Assembly (NCBI RefSeq): GCF_001696685.1
Contig: NZ_MBFG01000004.1
Location: forward strand, 86,802 to 150,801
DNA: 64,000 bases
Direction of reading: 5' to 3'
Origin: Nosocomiicoccus ampullae
GTDB lineage: Bacteria; Bacillota; Bacilli; Staphylococcales; Salinicoccaceae
A model generated the notes under the pieces. That model was not told the origin of the DNA. It did not search any database and saw nothing but the letters and a program-made list of their open reading frames with translations. This document shows, one piece after another, positions 17,433-26,502 of the stretch. The position numbers were made by a program, and so were the translations under genes. Position 1 is the first letter of the stretch. Each line of letters opens with the position of its first letter.

Positions 17433-18908
17433 ATGGCAAATGAGGAGAAGAAAAATGTAGTCCTTATTGGGGGCGGCATTATGAGTGCAACGCTAGGTGC
17501 GCTCATTAAAGAGTTAGAACCAAGCTGGAATATTAAGATGTTTGAAACGCTAGAAGCTCCTGCTCTAGAAAGTTCAAGTCCATGGAACAACGCAGGTACA
17601 GGGCACTCAGCACTATGTGAGTTAAACTACACACCAGAAGACGCTAACGGCAACGTTGACATTACTAAAGCGGTAAACGTCAATGAAAAATGGCAAACGT
17701 CATTACAATATTGGGCACATTTAGTAAATTCAGGTCAGTTAAAAGCCCCAGAAAAATTTATTAAAAAAGTACCGCACTTAAGCTACGTCGAAGGTAAAGA
17801 AAACGTGGCATTTTTAAAGAAACGTCAAGAACTATTAAAAGACCAACCATTATTTGAAGGTATGGAATTTAGCAGTGATAAAGAAACGTTAGAACAGTGG
17901 ATGCCGCTTATGATGGGAGGACGCGAGTCATTCGATGACATCGCTGCAACGTATATCGATAAAGGTACAGACGTTAACTTTGGAGAGTTAACGAAGCAAT
18001 TATTCGATAATCTAGAAGAACAAGGCGCCTCATTACAATATAAACATGAAGTCGTAGATTTAAAGAGAATTGACGACAGTAAATGGGAAGTTCAAGTGAA
18101 AGATTTAACGACTGGTAGATCAGAATTCCATATTGCGGACTTCGTATTTATCGGTGCAGGTGGCGGAAGTTTACCACTGTTACAAAAGACAAAATTACCA
18201 GAGTCTAAAAACATCGGTGGTTTCCCAGTGAGTGGACTTTTCCTCGTCTGTCAAGATGAAGAGATCGTTAACCAACATGAAGGAAAAGTATACGGTAAAG
18301 CAAAAGTTGGTGCCCCACCAATGTCAGTACCACACTTAGACACACGTTATATCGATGGTAAGAAATCATTACTGTTCGGACCGTTCGCAGGATTTTCTCC
18401 GAAGTTCTTAAAAACAGGGTCATACTTCGATTTAATTGGTTCTGTAAAACCAAACAACGTGTTTACAATGCTTGCTTCAGGAGCGAAAGAAATTCCATTA
18501 ACAAAATATTTAATTAGCCAATTATTACTATCAGACAACGATAGAATTGAAGAGTTAAGAGAATTCGTTCCAACAGCGAAAAAAGAAGATTGGGATACAA
18601 TCATAGCAGGACAACGTGTTCAAGTCATTAAAGATACAGACAAAGGAAAAGGAACATTAATGTTCGGAACAGAAACAATCGTTTCTGAAGACGGAACTGT
18701 CGCAGCGTTACTCGGAGCATCACCAGGTGCTTCAACATCAACTGATGCGATGATCAACGTATTAAAACACTCATTTAAAGATTCGTTTGAAAAGTGGGAA
18801 GCGGAACTTAAAAAGATGATTCCGTCTTATGGTAAAAAACTTTCAGACGAAAGAGACTTATATAACGTCATAGACAAAGAAGTACGTGAAGTACTAAAAA
18901 TTAACTAA
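17433..18908 (+). CDS. mqo: Malate:quinone oxidoreductase
   Basis: A 491-residue FAD-dependent, membrane-peripheral enzyme that oxidises malate to oxaloacetate and passes electrons to the quinone pool. It shows the FAD-binding [17 protein letters not shown] near the N-terminus, [19 protein letters not shown], and the C-terminal [18 protein letters not shown], all diagnostic of Mqo. Length agrees with staphylococcal Mqo (about 498). The ATG follows AGGGAG with long (12-base) spacing. It is monocistronic with its own terminator. Confidence 0.97.
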   Translation: MANEEKKNVVLIGGGIMSATLGALIKELEPSWNIKMFETLEAPALESSSPWNNAGTGHSALCELNYTPEDANGNVDITKAVNVNEKWQTSLQYWAHLVNSGQLKAPEKFIKKVPHLSYVEGKENVAFLKKRQELLKDQPLFEGMEFSSDKETLEQWMPLMMGGRESFDDIAATYIDKGTDVNFGELTKQLFDNLEEQGASLQYKHEVVDLKRIDDSKWEVQVKDLTTGRSEFHIADFVFIGAGGGSLPLLQKTKLPESKNIGGFPVSGLFLVCQDEEIVNQHEGKVYGKAKVGAPPMSVPHLDTRYIDGKKSLLFGPFAGFSPKFLKTGSYFDLIGSVKPNNVFTMLASGAKEIPLTKYLISQLLLSDNDRIEELREFVPTAKKEDWDTIIAGQRVQVIKDTDKGKGTLMFGTETIVSEDGTVAALLGASPGASTSTDAMINVLKHSFKDSFEKWEAELKKMIPSYGKKLSDERDLYNVIDKEVREVLKIN

Positions 18909-18914
18909 AATAAC

Positions 18915-18945
18915 GCCTAGCGATACTAAGTCGCTAGGCTTTTTT
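18915..18945 (+). terminator. Terminator of mqo
   Basis: A perfect 9-bp stem GCCTAGCGA / TCGCTAGGC with a seven-base loop and a T run. Confidence 0.9.
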
Positions 18946-18971
18946 ACTGGATTCTCTAGAAAGTTATAACG

Positions 18972-19010
18972 CTATCGGTTATAATATAATAACGATAGAA
19001 ATAACGATAG
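18972..19010 (+). promoter_or_regulatory. Promoter region with three repeated boxes
   Basis: Two direct copies of ATAACGATAG (18989-18998 and 19001-19010) and one inverted, slightly longer copy (CTATCGGTTAT, 18972-18982) surround a TATAAT (18980-18985). They lie just ahead of the MerR-type gene and look like an autoregulatory binding array. Confidence 0.5.
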
Positions 19011-19021
19011 GAGAGACGACA

Positions 19022-19816
19022 ATGCAAACACCAGTGTATTATTCAACGGCACAAGTGACAGATATGGTCGAATTGTCTGATCAAAACGTACGTAAATACT
19101 TCCGTATGCTAGAAGAACGTGGATATGAAGTGACACGTGACGAATACCAACGACGTCTATTTTCTCAAAATGACGTGCTTATATTACAAGAGATGATCAA
19201 AATCTCTAAAGAACCTGGGTATACGTTAGAGCTCGCTGCAGATGAAGTATTAAAACAAGCAGATGATATTATAGAAAAAAATAAAGAAGAGAAAAATGAC
19301 GTTGCGTCGAATGAAGAGGTACTAAAAGCACTACGACTCGTCGTCGATAAGCTAGAAGAAATGCGTCAGGAAAACGTAGAACTTCATCAAAATATTAAAA
19401 CGCTCGTATCACGACTCGACCGTTATGACGAAAATCTACTCGATACGAAAGAGCAACAAAAACTCCTCGTATCAGAAGTATCATCTATTAAAGAGGATCT
19501 TCAACATTCTGCAGAAAAAGTAGAATCTGATAATAAAGAGCTAGAAGAAATTGAAGCATCGATTCCAAAAGAAGAAACAACAGAAGAGCCATCAGACGTA
19601 GAAGAAACTGAAGAAGTTAAAGATGAGTCTGAAGAGATAAAAGAAGAAATTCAAGAAGAATCAAAAACTGAAAGCGAAGATAATCGAGATAGTTACGATA
19701 TGAATGATTATCAACCGAAAGAGACGGACAAAGAAGAGAACGAAGAATCTTCTCAAGTGACATTTACTCCAGAGAAAAAGAAAAAAGGGTTTCTCGCACG
19801 ATTATTCGGAGGTTAA
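19022..19816 (+). CDS. MerR-type HTH/coiled-coil protein, RacA-like layout
   Basis: A 264-residue protein. Residues 5-50 form a MerR-type winged helix (YYSTAQVTDMVELSDQNVRK), 90-175 a heptad-rich coiled coil, 175-245 an acidic Glu-rich low-complexity linker, and the end KKKKGFLARLFGG a basic then amphipathic tail that could touch the membrane. HTH plus coiled coil recalls RacA, which anchors the Bacillus chromosome near the origin, and DUF3967-type proteins; overall sequence similarity cannot be tested here. A parS-like site lies 8 bp behind the stop codon. A role in chromosome anchoring or segregation is inferred from layout and position only. Confidence 0.65.
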   Translation: MQTPVYYSTAQVTDMVELSDQNVRKYFRMLEERGYEVTRDEYQRRLFSQNDVLILQEMIKISKEPGYTLELAADEVLKQADDIIEKNKEEKNDVASNEEVLKALRLVVDKLEEMRQENVELHQNIKTLVSRLDRYDENLLDTKEQQKLLVSEVSSIKEDLQHSAEKVESDNKELEEIEASIPKEETTEEPSDVEETEEVKDESEEIKEEIQEESKTESEDNRDSYDMNDYQPKETDKEENEESSQVTFTPEKKKKGFLARLFGG

Positions 19817-19824
19817 GTATTATT

Positions 19825-19840
19825 TGTTTCACATGAAACG
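19825..19840. promoter_or_regulatory. Second parS-like site
   Basis: TGTTTCACATGAAACG is identical to the site at 1774-1789 except for one central base. It lies in the non-coding gap after the MerR-type gene, where no coding constraint explains it. Confidence 0.65.
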
Positions 19841-19883
19841 TGTTACAATACTTAAGAGATTATTGTGTGGACGTAATATTATG

Positions 19884-19910
19884 ACTGCCACTTTTAGTGG
19901 CAGTTTTTTT
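19884..19910 (+). terminator. Terminator before the DAHP synthase gene
   Basis: A perfect 9-bp stem ACTGCCACT / AGTGGCAGT with a TTT loop and a seven-T run, lying 23 bp ahead of the aroF start. It ends the MerR-type transcript or serves as an attenuator for aroF. Confidence 0.85.
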
Positions 19911-19933
19911 GCAGTTAGATAGGAGGATTGTTT

Positions 19934-20947
19934 GTGATTATTCACATTTCACAAAACGCATGTGAAAACCAAATCGATGAAATTACACAGTTCGTTGAGT
20001 CGATGGGCTTAAATGCACATCGTTCCAACGGTTCAAATAGAATTATTTTAGGCTTAACAGGAGACGTATCTAAGGTAGATGTGAACACGCTGAAAAAATA
20101 TCATATCGTAGAAGGTGTATATCGTATTACCGCGCCTTATAAAAAAGCAAACCGTCAATTCCATGAAAAAGACAGTATTATCGATATCGGCGGTGTTAAA
20201 ATTGGAGGGCCACACTTTTTAATGTGTGCTGGGCCTTGTTCTGTCGAGAACGAGACGGATACAATAGAACTCGCTAAACAGCTAAAGGCATCTGGTGCGA
20301 ACGCGTTAAGAGGCGGAGCATTTAAACCAAGAACATCACCATATAGTTTCCAAGGCCTTGGCGTGGAAGGGTTAAAAATTTTAAATGAAGCAAAAAAGGA
20401 AACCGGACTTCCAATCGTTTCAGAACTTATGGGAACAGAACATTTAGATACATTTGTTGACATGGTTGACGTCATTCAAATCGGTGCACGTAATATGCAG
20501 AACTTTGATCTATTAAAAGCAATCGGCCAAACAGATAAACCAATTCTTTTAAAGCGCGGTATGTCAGCAAAAATTGAAGAATGGTTAATGAGTGCAGAAT
20601 ATATATTAGCAGGTGGCAATAAAAACGTTATTTTCTGTGAGCGCGGTATCCGTACGTTTGAAGATGCAACTCGTAATACGCTAGATATTCAAGCAGTACC
20701 TGTTGTACAAAAAGAGTCACATTTACCAATCGTCGTCGATCCATCTCATGCAGCAGGTATTCGTTACGTCATTCCGTCAATGGCAAAAGCAGCGGTAATG
20801 GCAGGGGCTAATGGACTTCAAATCGAAGTGCACCAAAATCCTGAAAAAGCATGGAGTGATGGTCAACAATCGTTAACACCTGAAGAGTTTAGTGATTTAA
20901 TGTCGACGATACAATTATTGCTCCAAATGGAAGGCAAGACATTATAA
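19934..20947 (+). CDS. aroF: 3-deoxy-7-phosphoheptulonate synthase
   Basis: First step of the shikimate pathway: condenses phosphoenolpyruvate and erythrose-4-phosphate. The 337-residue type I-beta enzyme shows MCAGPCSVE, LRGGAFKPRTSPYSFQG, LLKRGMSAKIEEW and VDPSHAAG with its metal-binding histidine. Residues 1-75 look like a ferredoxin-like regulatory domain, not the chorismate mutase domain fused in B. subtilis AroA. I chose GTG 19934, seven bases after AGGAGG; the TTG at 19928 is too close. It is preceded by a terminator-like hairpin. Confidence 0.92.
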   Translation: MIIHISQNACENQIDEITQFVESMGLNAHRSNGSNRIILGLTGDVSKVDVNTLKKYHIVEGVYRITAPYKKANRQFHEKDSIIDIGGVKIGGPHFLMCAGPCSVENETDTIELAKQLKASGANALRGGAFKPRTSPYSFQGLGVEGLKILNEAKKETGLPIVSELMGTEHLDTFVDMVDVIQIGARNMQNFDLLKAIGQTDKPILLKRGMSAKIEEWLMSAEYILAGGNKNVIFCERGIRTFEDATRNTLDIQAVPVVQKESHLPIVVDPSHAAGIRYVIPSMAKAAVMAGANGLQIEVHQNPEKAWSDGQQSLTPEEFSDLMSTIQLLLQMEGKTL

Positions 20948-20988
20948 GCCTATAAGTGCTATAGTCATGTTTTAATTAAAGGAGAGTT

Positions 20989-21768
20989 ATGAATAAATCA
21001 ATTCAAAGCCACGCGATGGTCATTATGATGTTAATCGTTATCGTGACATTTATAATCGCATTTATCGTTTCGATGAGTTACTTAGTGGAATCGGAGGACG
21101 AGCCTTTGTATACATTTGAAGAAGCGTTACAACTACAATTAAATAATGGAACAGAAGATTTAAAATTTGATTCGGGCTACCTTGTACCTGCGACAGATGA
21201 AGATATTAAAAATGCTATGGACCCTAAACACCAAGGCGTATTTCAGTTTGTACAACTAGATAATCAGTCAAAAATCTCTGTTGAAGATGCTAATGAATTG
21301 TTAAAAGACTCAGGTGTTTTAAAAGATACTGGTGAATTTTTTGTTCAGGCAGAAAAAGAATATAATGTGAATGCATTATATTTAATAGCACATGCAAAAA
21401 TAGAAACAGGTAACGGAAAGTCAGAGCTCGCAAAAGGAATTAAAGTTGATGGAACTACGTACTATAATTACTTTGGGATTGGAGCATTTGATATCGGGGC
21501 GATAAAAACAGGAAGCAGTTATGCCAAAAAAGCAAATTGGGATTCAAAAGAGAACGCAATTCTCGGTGGTGCGAAATTTATTAAAGAGCATTATTTTGAT
21601 AATAATCAAGTAACGCTCTACGATATGAGATGGAATCCAAACTCGCCAGGAACGCATTTATATGCGACGGATATAAAATGGCCAGATTCTATTGCTAGAG
21701 TGTTAGAATCACATTACGAAGCAGTACAATTAAAGCCGGATTTTATAGAGAAAGACATATATAAATAG
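20989..21768 (+). CDS. SagB-like membrane-bound glucosaminidase
   Basis: A 259-residue GH73-type N-acetylglucosaminidase anchored by one N-terminal helix (residues 9-31), so the domain faces the wall. AHAKIETGNGKSELAKG carries the likely catalytic glutamate (Glu139), and YYNYFGIGAFD completes the family signature. Size and topology match S. aureus SagB, which trims nascent glycan strands. AAAGGAG precedes the ATG. Its stop codon touches a terminator shared with the converging fdhD. Confidence 0.85.
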   Translation: MNKSIQSHAMVIMMLIVIVTFIIAFIVSMSYLVESEDEPLYTFEEALQLQLNNGTEDLKFDSGYLVPATDEDIKNAMDPKHQGVFQFVQLDNQSKISVEDANELLKDSGVLKDTGEFFVQAEKEYNVNALYLIAHAKIETGNGKSELAKGIKVDGTTYYNYFGIGAFDIGAIKTGSSYAKKANWDSKENAILGGAKFIKEHYFDNNQVTLYDMRWNPNSPGTHLYATDIKWPDSIARVLESHYEAVQLKPDFIEKDIYK

Positions 21769-21795
21769 GAGTAACGCTATGCGTTACTCCTCTTT
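21768..21795. terminator. Bidirectional terminator
   Basis: A perfect 10-bp stem GGAGTAACGC / GCGTTACTCC around TAT, overlapping the stop codons of both converging genes, with TCTTTT on the right. Confidence 0.85.
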
Positions 21796-22578
21796 TGCTC
21801 CGATCACTCTATTCGGATGGCTATAAATATTGAATCCACCACGTCTAATAAAACCGACTGCCGTTATATTTAAATCTTCAGCAAGGCGAAGCGCCAGGTC
21901 CGTCGGTGCCGATTTAGACAATACAATTCCGACTCCGATTTTAGACACTTTCGTTAATACTTCAGAAGACATTCTTCCACTAAAAATAATCACTTTGTCG
22001 TGAACGGTAATACCGTTTTTTAAGCAATAGCCGTAAAGTTTATCGAGTGCGTTATGTCGACCGATATCTCCACGTTGTACGATGATTCCGTCAGGTGAAG
22101 CAATACTCGCGTTATGAATACCGCCAGTTTCTTTAAAGACGTCAGACGTATTTTGCATCGTCTCCATAAGGTCAACAATCTGCTCTGGTGTCACTTTCGT
22201 TTTAGACATCGATACTTTTGACATCTCCATATCACTTTGGAAATAAAACTGTCGACTTTTACCACAACATGACCCGAGGACGCGTTTTGTAAAGCTGAAC
22301 ACATCAATCGGAATTTCTCGAGTTGTTTCAATGTGACAAAAACCACCACGGTCATCGATGTTCATCGTTTTAATATCGTTAAATGAACGAATTACTCCTT
22401 CAGAAGCTAAAAAACCGATGACTAATTCTTCGAGATGGTCTGGTGTACAAACGAGTGTTGCAAACTCTGTGTCATTGATGTAAATCGTTAATGGAAACTC
22501 TGTAGCGACCTTGTCAGTTAACGTTTCGAATGCATTATTTTTATATTTTATAATCGTTTCATTTGAAATGATATTCAA
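21784..22578 (-). CDS. fdhD: Formate dehydrogenase accessory sulfurtransferase
   Basis: Delivers sulfur to the molybdenum cofactor of formate dehydrogenase. The 264-residue protein has LGSCCGKSR (Cys104 and Cys105) where other FdhD proteins carry a CxxC; this adjacent-cysteine form is what staphylococcal FdhD shows. DIGRHNALDKLYG, IFSGRMSSEVLTK and GFIRRGGFNIYSHP are diagnostic. The likely start is TTG at 22578, nine bases behind AGGGG. It is divergent from the transporter and molybdoenzyme genes it probably serves. Confidence 0.92.
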   Translation of the reverse strand: MNIISNETIIKYKNNAFETLTDKVATEFPLTIYINDTEFATLVCTPDHLEELVIGFLASEGVIRSFNDIKTMNIDDRGGFCHIETTREIPIDVFSFTKRVLGSCCGKSRQFYFQSDMEMSKVSMSKTKVTPEQIVDLMETMQNTSDVFKETGGIHNASIASPDGIIVQRGDIGRHNALDKLYGYCLKNGITVHDKVIIFSGRMSSEVLTKVSKIGVGIVLSKSAPTDLALRLAEDLNITAVGFIRRGGFNIYSHPNRVIGAKEE

Positions 22579-22684
22579 TTTAATTAACCCCTAAAAAATA
22601 TATTGTAAACCCTTACTTACAGTTATATAATTCTAATTATACTTGATTGACAACTTTGTGAAAAGGAAGTAAGGGGGAAACACA

Positions 22685-23925
22685 ATGTCAACAACGAAAA
22701 ATCGCTGCTCATAGCACTGGCCGGTGTAGCTTTACATATTTCTATCGGGTCTGTTTATGCGTGGAGTGTATTTACTCAACCATTACAAGACAAAATTGGT
22801 TGGACGTTAAGTGAAGTATCGCTAATTTTTAGTATCGCGATATTTTTCTTAGGAACATCTGCAGCATTTATGGGTCACTTTGTTGAAGCGAGAGGACCAA
22901 GAGCATCAGGTTTAATCTCAACGATATTCTTCGCATCTGGTTTAATCGTTTCTGGGTTTGCCGTACAGATTGAAAGTCTTTGGTTACTATATCTTGGTTA
23001 CGGTGTCCTCGGTGGTATTGGACTCGGTATCGGGTACATTACACCAGTTTCAACTTTAGTTAAATGGTTCCCAGATCGACGTGGAATGGCGACAGGTCTT
23101 GCAATTATGGGATTCGGATTTGCAGCGATGATCGCAAGTCCAGTAATGGGGTACTTAATCGATTCAGTTGGAATCGCAAACACGTTTTACATAATGGGGG
23201 CGACATACTTCGTAATTATGCTTTCAGCGAGTCTCTATATCGAAAGACCACCTGAAGGTTACCACCCATCAGGTGTTCCATTAGAAGAACAACCAGAGCA
23301 AAAGAAAGACTACGTGCAACTTGTTGCGAACGAAGCAATTAAAACACGTCGATTCTATTTCTTATGGTTAATGTTATTCATAAATATTACGTGTGGAATC
23401 GCGATATTAGCAGTTGCAAGTCCAATGGGACAAGAAGTTGCAGGTTTATCTGTAAAGAGTGCGGCACTGATGGTAGGAATTATGGGAGTATTTAACGGTG
23501 CAGGACGATTATTCTGGGCAAGTATCTCAGATTATATTGGTCGACCAAATGTGTATACTATATACTTCATCATTCAAATCGTCGTATTTGCGTTACTACC
23601 GTTTACAACAAACGGCGTACTATTCATGATTATGTTATTCATCATGATTTCTTGTTACGATGGAGGATTCTCAGCAATTCCAGCGTATATCGCTGACTTA
23701 TTCGGTACTAAACAACTCGGTGCAATCCACGGATATATTTTAACAGCTTGGGCACTTGCAGGTTTAGTTGGACCATTTATCGTAGCAAAAATTTACGAAG
23801 CAACACAAAGTTACGACATGACATTATACATTTTCGTTGCGATGTTTGTCGTAGCGTTAATAATTTCGATTCTCATCCGCTCAGATATTGCTAAAATTAA
23901 AAGAGAATCAGAGTTAAACAACTAA
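22685..23925 (+). pseudogene. OFA-type MFS transporter, frameshifted near the N-terminus
   Basis: ATG 22685, behind AAGGAAGTAAGGGGG, encodes MSTTKNR and then meets TAG at 22712. From 22708 the next frame continues as LIALAGVALHISIGSVYAWS, a typical first helix of oxalate/formate-antiporter family MFS proteins, and runs to 23925. A single missing base at about 22706-22708 would restore a protein of about 413 residues with 12 helices. The site is not a homopolymer. Without repair the first in-frame ATG is at 22870, which would delete the first two helices. It sits between fdhD and a formate-dehydrogenase-like gene, so formate or oxalate transport is likely. It may be a real mutation or a sequence error. 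Confidence 0.75.
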
Positions 23926-23967
23926 ACAAGCGAATCAGTTTAGACGAATTAAATCATTCATCATTCC

Positions 23968-23995
23968 TACCCTATATTGTGTATAATATAGGGTA
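23968..23995. promoter_or_regulatory. Inverted repeat over the promoter of the molybdoenzyme gene
   Basis: Perfect 11-bp arms TACCCTATATT / AATATAGGGTA separated by six bases. A -10-like TATAAT lies inside (23982-23987), 33 bp ahead of the start codon of the FdhF/YdeP-type gene. It could be an operator, or a weak hairpin ending the MFS transcript; it has no T run. Confidence 0.5.
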
Positions 23996-24019
23996 GAAAT
24001 ATTTTGAGGGGGAAATATA

Positions 24020-26377
24020 ATGGGCAAAACATTACATCCAGGTCCAATTAATAAGACAAAACGCTGGGACCCCAAATTATGGGTAAGTCCAATTCCATTT
24101 GGATTAACTAAAGTTAAACCACATCATATGAGAGATACAGCCAAAATCGTATGGAAAAATAGAGATAACTTAAACTACGCCAAAAACATCATTTTAAAAG
24201 GTGTATGTGACGGGTGTGCATTAGGTGTGTCTGGTCTTCAAGACCAAACGTTAAACGGTCCACATATGTGTACGACACGTTTTAACGTATTACGTTTAAA
24301 TACTGCACCACCAATTGACCCAGAGTTTTTACACCAAGATATCGATGAGTTACGCAAATACTCAAGTCGTGAGCTCCGTGAAAAAGGAAGAATTCCTTAT
24401 CCGATGATCCGCCGTAAAGGCGAGCGTCGTTTTACACGTATTTCTTGGGATGAGGCAATGGAGCAAATTTCAGATAAAATGCGTGAATTAGATCCGAAAC
24501 AATACGCGTTTTACTTAACGAGTCGTGGGATTACAAACGAATCGTACTATGTAGCAGCTAAAATAGCGCGTTTCTTAGGTACAAACCATATCGATAACGC
24601 ATCACGTATTTGTCACTCACCATCTAAATCAGCATTAATGCGCTCAATTGGTGTTGGTGCCTCAACTTGTAACTATCAAGACTGGCTAGGTACAGATGTA
24701 CTAGTATTCTGGGGATCTGTTGCATCTAACGCATCACCAGTATCAACGAAATACATGATGGAAGCGAAAAAACGTGGTACGAAAATTATCGTCATTAACC
24801 CGTACCGTGAACCAGCACTTGAAAATTATTGGGTACCATCGGTAACAGAATCTGCATTATTCGGAACGAAAATTGCAGATGAATTCTACGAAGTAAATAT
24901 CGGTGGAGATATTGCTTTAATGCACGGTATCATGAAGCATTGGTTTGATATGGAGGAAGCACGTGAAGGTGCTGCAATTAACCATGAATTTATTAAAGAC
25001 CATGTAAATAACTACGAAGACTTAGTAGAAAACGTGAAATCTCAAGACTGGGATGAAATTGTTAAGTCTTCAGGTGTTTCTAAGAGCGATATTATCGAAC
25101 TTTCTGAAACACTTGCGCACGCAAAAACAGGTGTTATGGTCTGGGCGCTCGGTTTAACGATGCACTCACACGCAACAGATAACATCTCACAAGTTGCGAA
25201 CATCGCGTTATTACGTGGATGGTTAGGTAAAAAACATTGCGGATTAATGCCACTACGTGGACACTCAAGTGTACAAGGTTCAGGAGAAATGGGTGCAGAT
25301 CCATTCTCACTTCCTGGTGGAGGATTTGACGATAAAAACGTCGAAAGAATCGAGAAGTTATGGGGCTTTGACTTACCAAACTGGCCTGGAGATACAGTCG
25401 GTGTAACGATTGAAAACGCAATGTTAGACGAAGACAACGAAAGAAAACTAAAACTATACTATATGTCAGGTGGTAACTTCTTAGAGACGATGCCAAACCC
25501 TGACTTTGTAGAACAAGCTTTAGCTAACTTAGATATTCGTGTGCACCAAGATATTATTTTAAATACGTCTACACTCGTCGATGCAAAAGAAGCAGTCATC
25601 GTATTACCAGCGAAAACTCGTTACGAGCAAGACGGCGGTGGTTTATCGACATCTACAGAGCGTATGGTTTACTTCTCCCCTGAAATTGAAGGAAACCGTA
25701 ATAGAATCGAAGAAGCACGTAGTGAGTGGCAGATCTATGTCGATCTCGCTAAACGTGTTAAACCTGAAGATAGTCATTTAATCGACTTTAAATCAGGACA
25801 AGAGATTCGTAACGAAATCGCAAAAGGTAACCCTGCATATGATGGGGTACAGTACTTAACTAAAGCAGGAGACGTTTACCAATATGGTGGTGCTTGGTTA
25901 TGTGAAGGTGGCGTATGTCCAACTCCAGACGGTCGTGCGAACTTAATTACGATGGAGATTCCAAAGAGTAATGAAAAAGCTGGAGAGTATAAACTCTTAA
26001 TGCGCCGTGGTGCACAGTTTAACTCAATGGTTTACGGTGACTTAGATAACTTTAACCACATGGGTCGTCACGATGTACTGATTAACCCACAAGACGCTAA
26101 GCGTCAAGCGATTGAAGACGGAGAAGCAATCGTACTTTACAATGAAAATGGAGTATTCCAAGGACATGCGAGATATGCAGATATCCGTGAAGGTAACGTA
26201 GGTACGTTATTCCCAGAAGGAAACTTCTTAGCACAAATCGGTGTATACGAGAGCTTCGTTGAAATGCCGGATTATAACGCAAACGTTAAAGTAGAAAAAG
26301 CAGACTTCTTCAATGCAAATAAAGACAGACAATATTTAGAAAAACCAGTACCGGATTTAGAAGATAATCCGAACTAA
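24020..26377 (+). CDS. FdhF/YdeP-family molybdopterin oxidoreductase
   Basis: A 785-residue cytoplasmic enzyme with a bis-MGD cofactor; putative formate dehydrogenase. The N-terminal cysteines CDGC (63, 66) and Cys83 fit a reduced iron-sulfur motif. NASRICHSPSKSALMRSIG is the probable molybdenum-ligand region, with cysteine in the position of Sec/Cys in FdhF. The C-terminal molydopterin-binding domain starts about residue 660 (LMRRGAQFNSMVYGD). YdeP-like members can have other functions, so formate as substrate rests on the neighbouring fdhD and OFA transporter. GAGGGGG precedes the ATG. Confidence 0.85.
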   Translation: MGKTLHPGPINKTKRWDPKLWVSPIPFGLTKVKPHHMRDTAKIVWKNRDNLNYAKNIILKGVCDGCALGVSGLQDQTLNGPHMCTTRFNVLRLNTAPPIDPEFLHQDIDELRKYSSRELREKGRIPYPMIRRKGERRFTRISWDEAMEQISDKMRELDPKQYAFYLTSRGITNESYYVAAKIARFLGTNHIDNASRICHSPSKSALMRSIGVGASTCNYQDWLGTDVLVFWGSVASNASPVSTKYMMEAKKRGTKIIVINPYREPALENYWVPSVTESALFGTKIADEFYEVNIGGDIALMHGIMKHWFDMEEAREGAAINHEFIKDHVNNYEDLVENVKSQDWDEIVKSSGVSKSDIIELSETLAHAKTGVMVWALGLTMHSHATDNISQVANIALLRGWLGKKHCGLMPLRGHSSVQGSGEMGADPFSLPGGGFDDKNVERIEKLWGFDLPNWPGDTVGVTIENAMLDEDNERKLKLYYMSGGNFLETMPNPDFVEQALANLDIRVHQDIILNTSTLVDAKEAVIVLPAKTRYEQDGGGLSTSTERMVYFSPEIEGNRNRIEEARSEWQIYVDLAKRVKPEDSHLIDFKSGQEIRNEIAKGNPAYDGVQYLTKAGDVYQYGGAWLCEGGVCPTPDGRANLITMEIPKSNEKAGEYKLLMRRGAQFNSMVYGDLDNFNHMGRHDVLINPQDAKRQAIEDGEAIVLYNENGVFQGHARYADIREGNVGTLFPEGNFLAQIGVYESFVEMPDYNANVKVEKADFFNANKDRQYLEKPVPDLEDNPN

Positions 26378-26384
26378 TTTACAA

Positions 26385-26417
26385 ATACCTGAGGTTTTAC
26401 ACCTCAGGTATATTTTT
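26385..26417 (+). terminator. Terminator of the molybdoenzyme gene
   Basis: A perfect 10-bp stem ATACCTGAGG / CCTCAGGTAT and a T run. Confidence 0.9.
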
Positions 26418-26502
26418 ATATATTGAATATTCAGAAAATTCATTTACTTTTAAGTTTGGATGGTCCATAATCAAATCATTAATTAATTTTGAGGTGAGTA
26501 AA

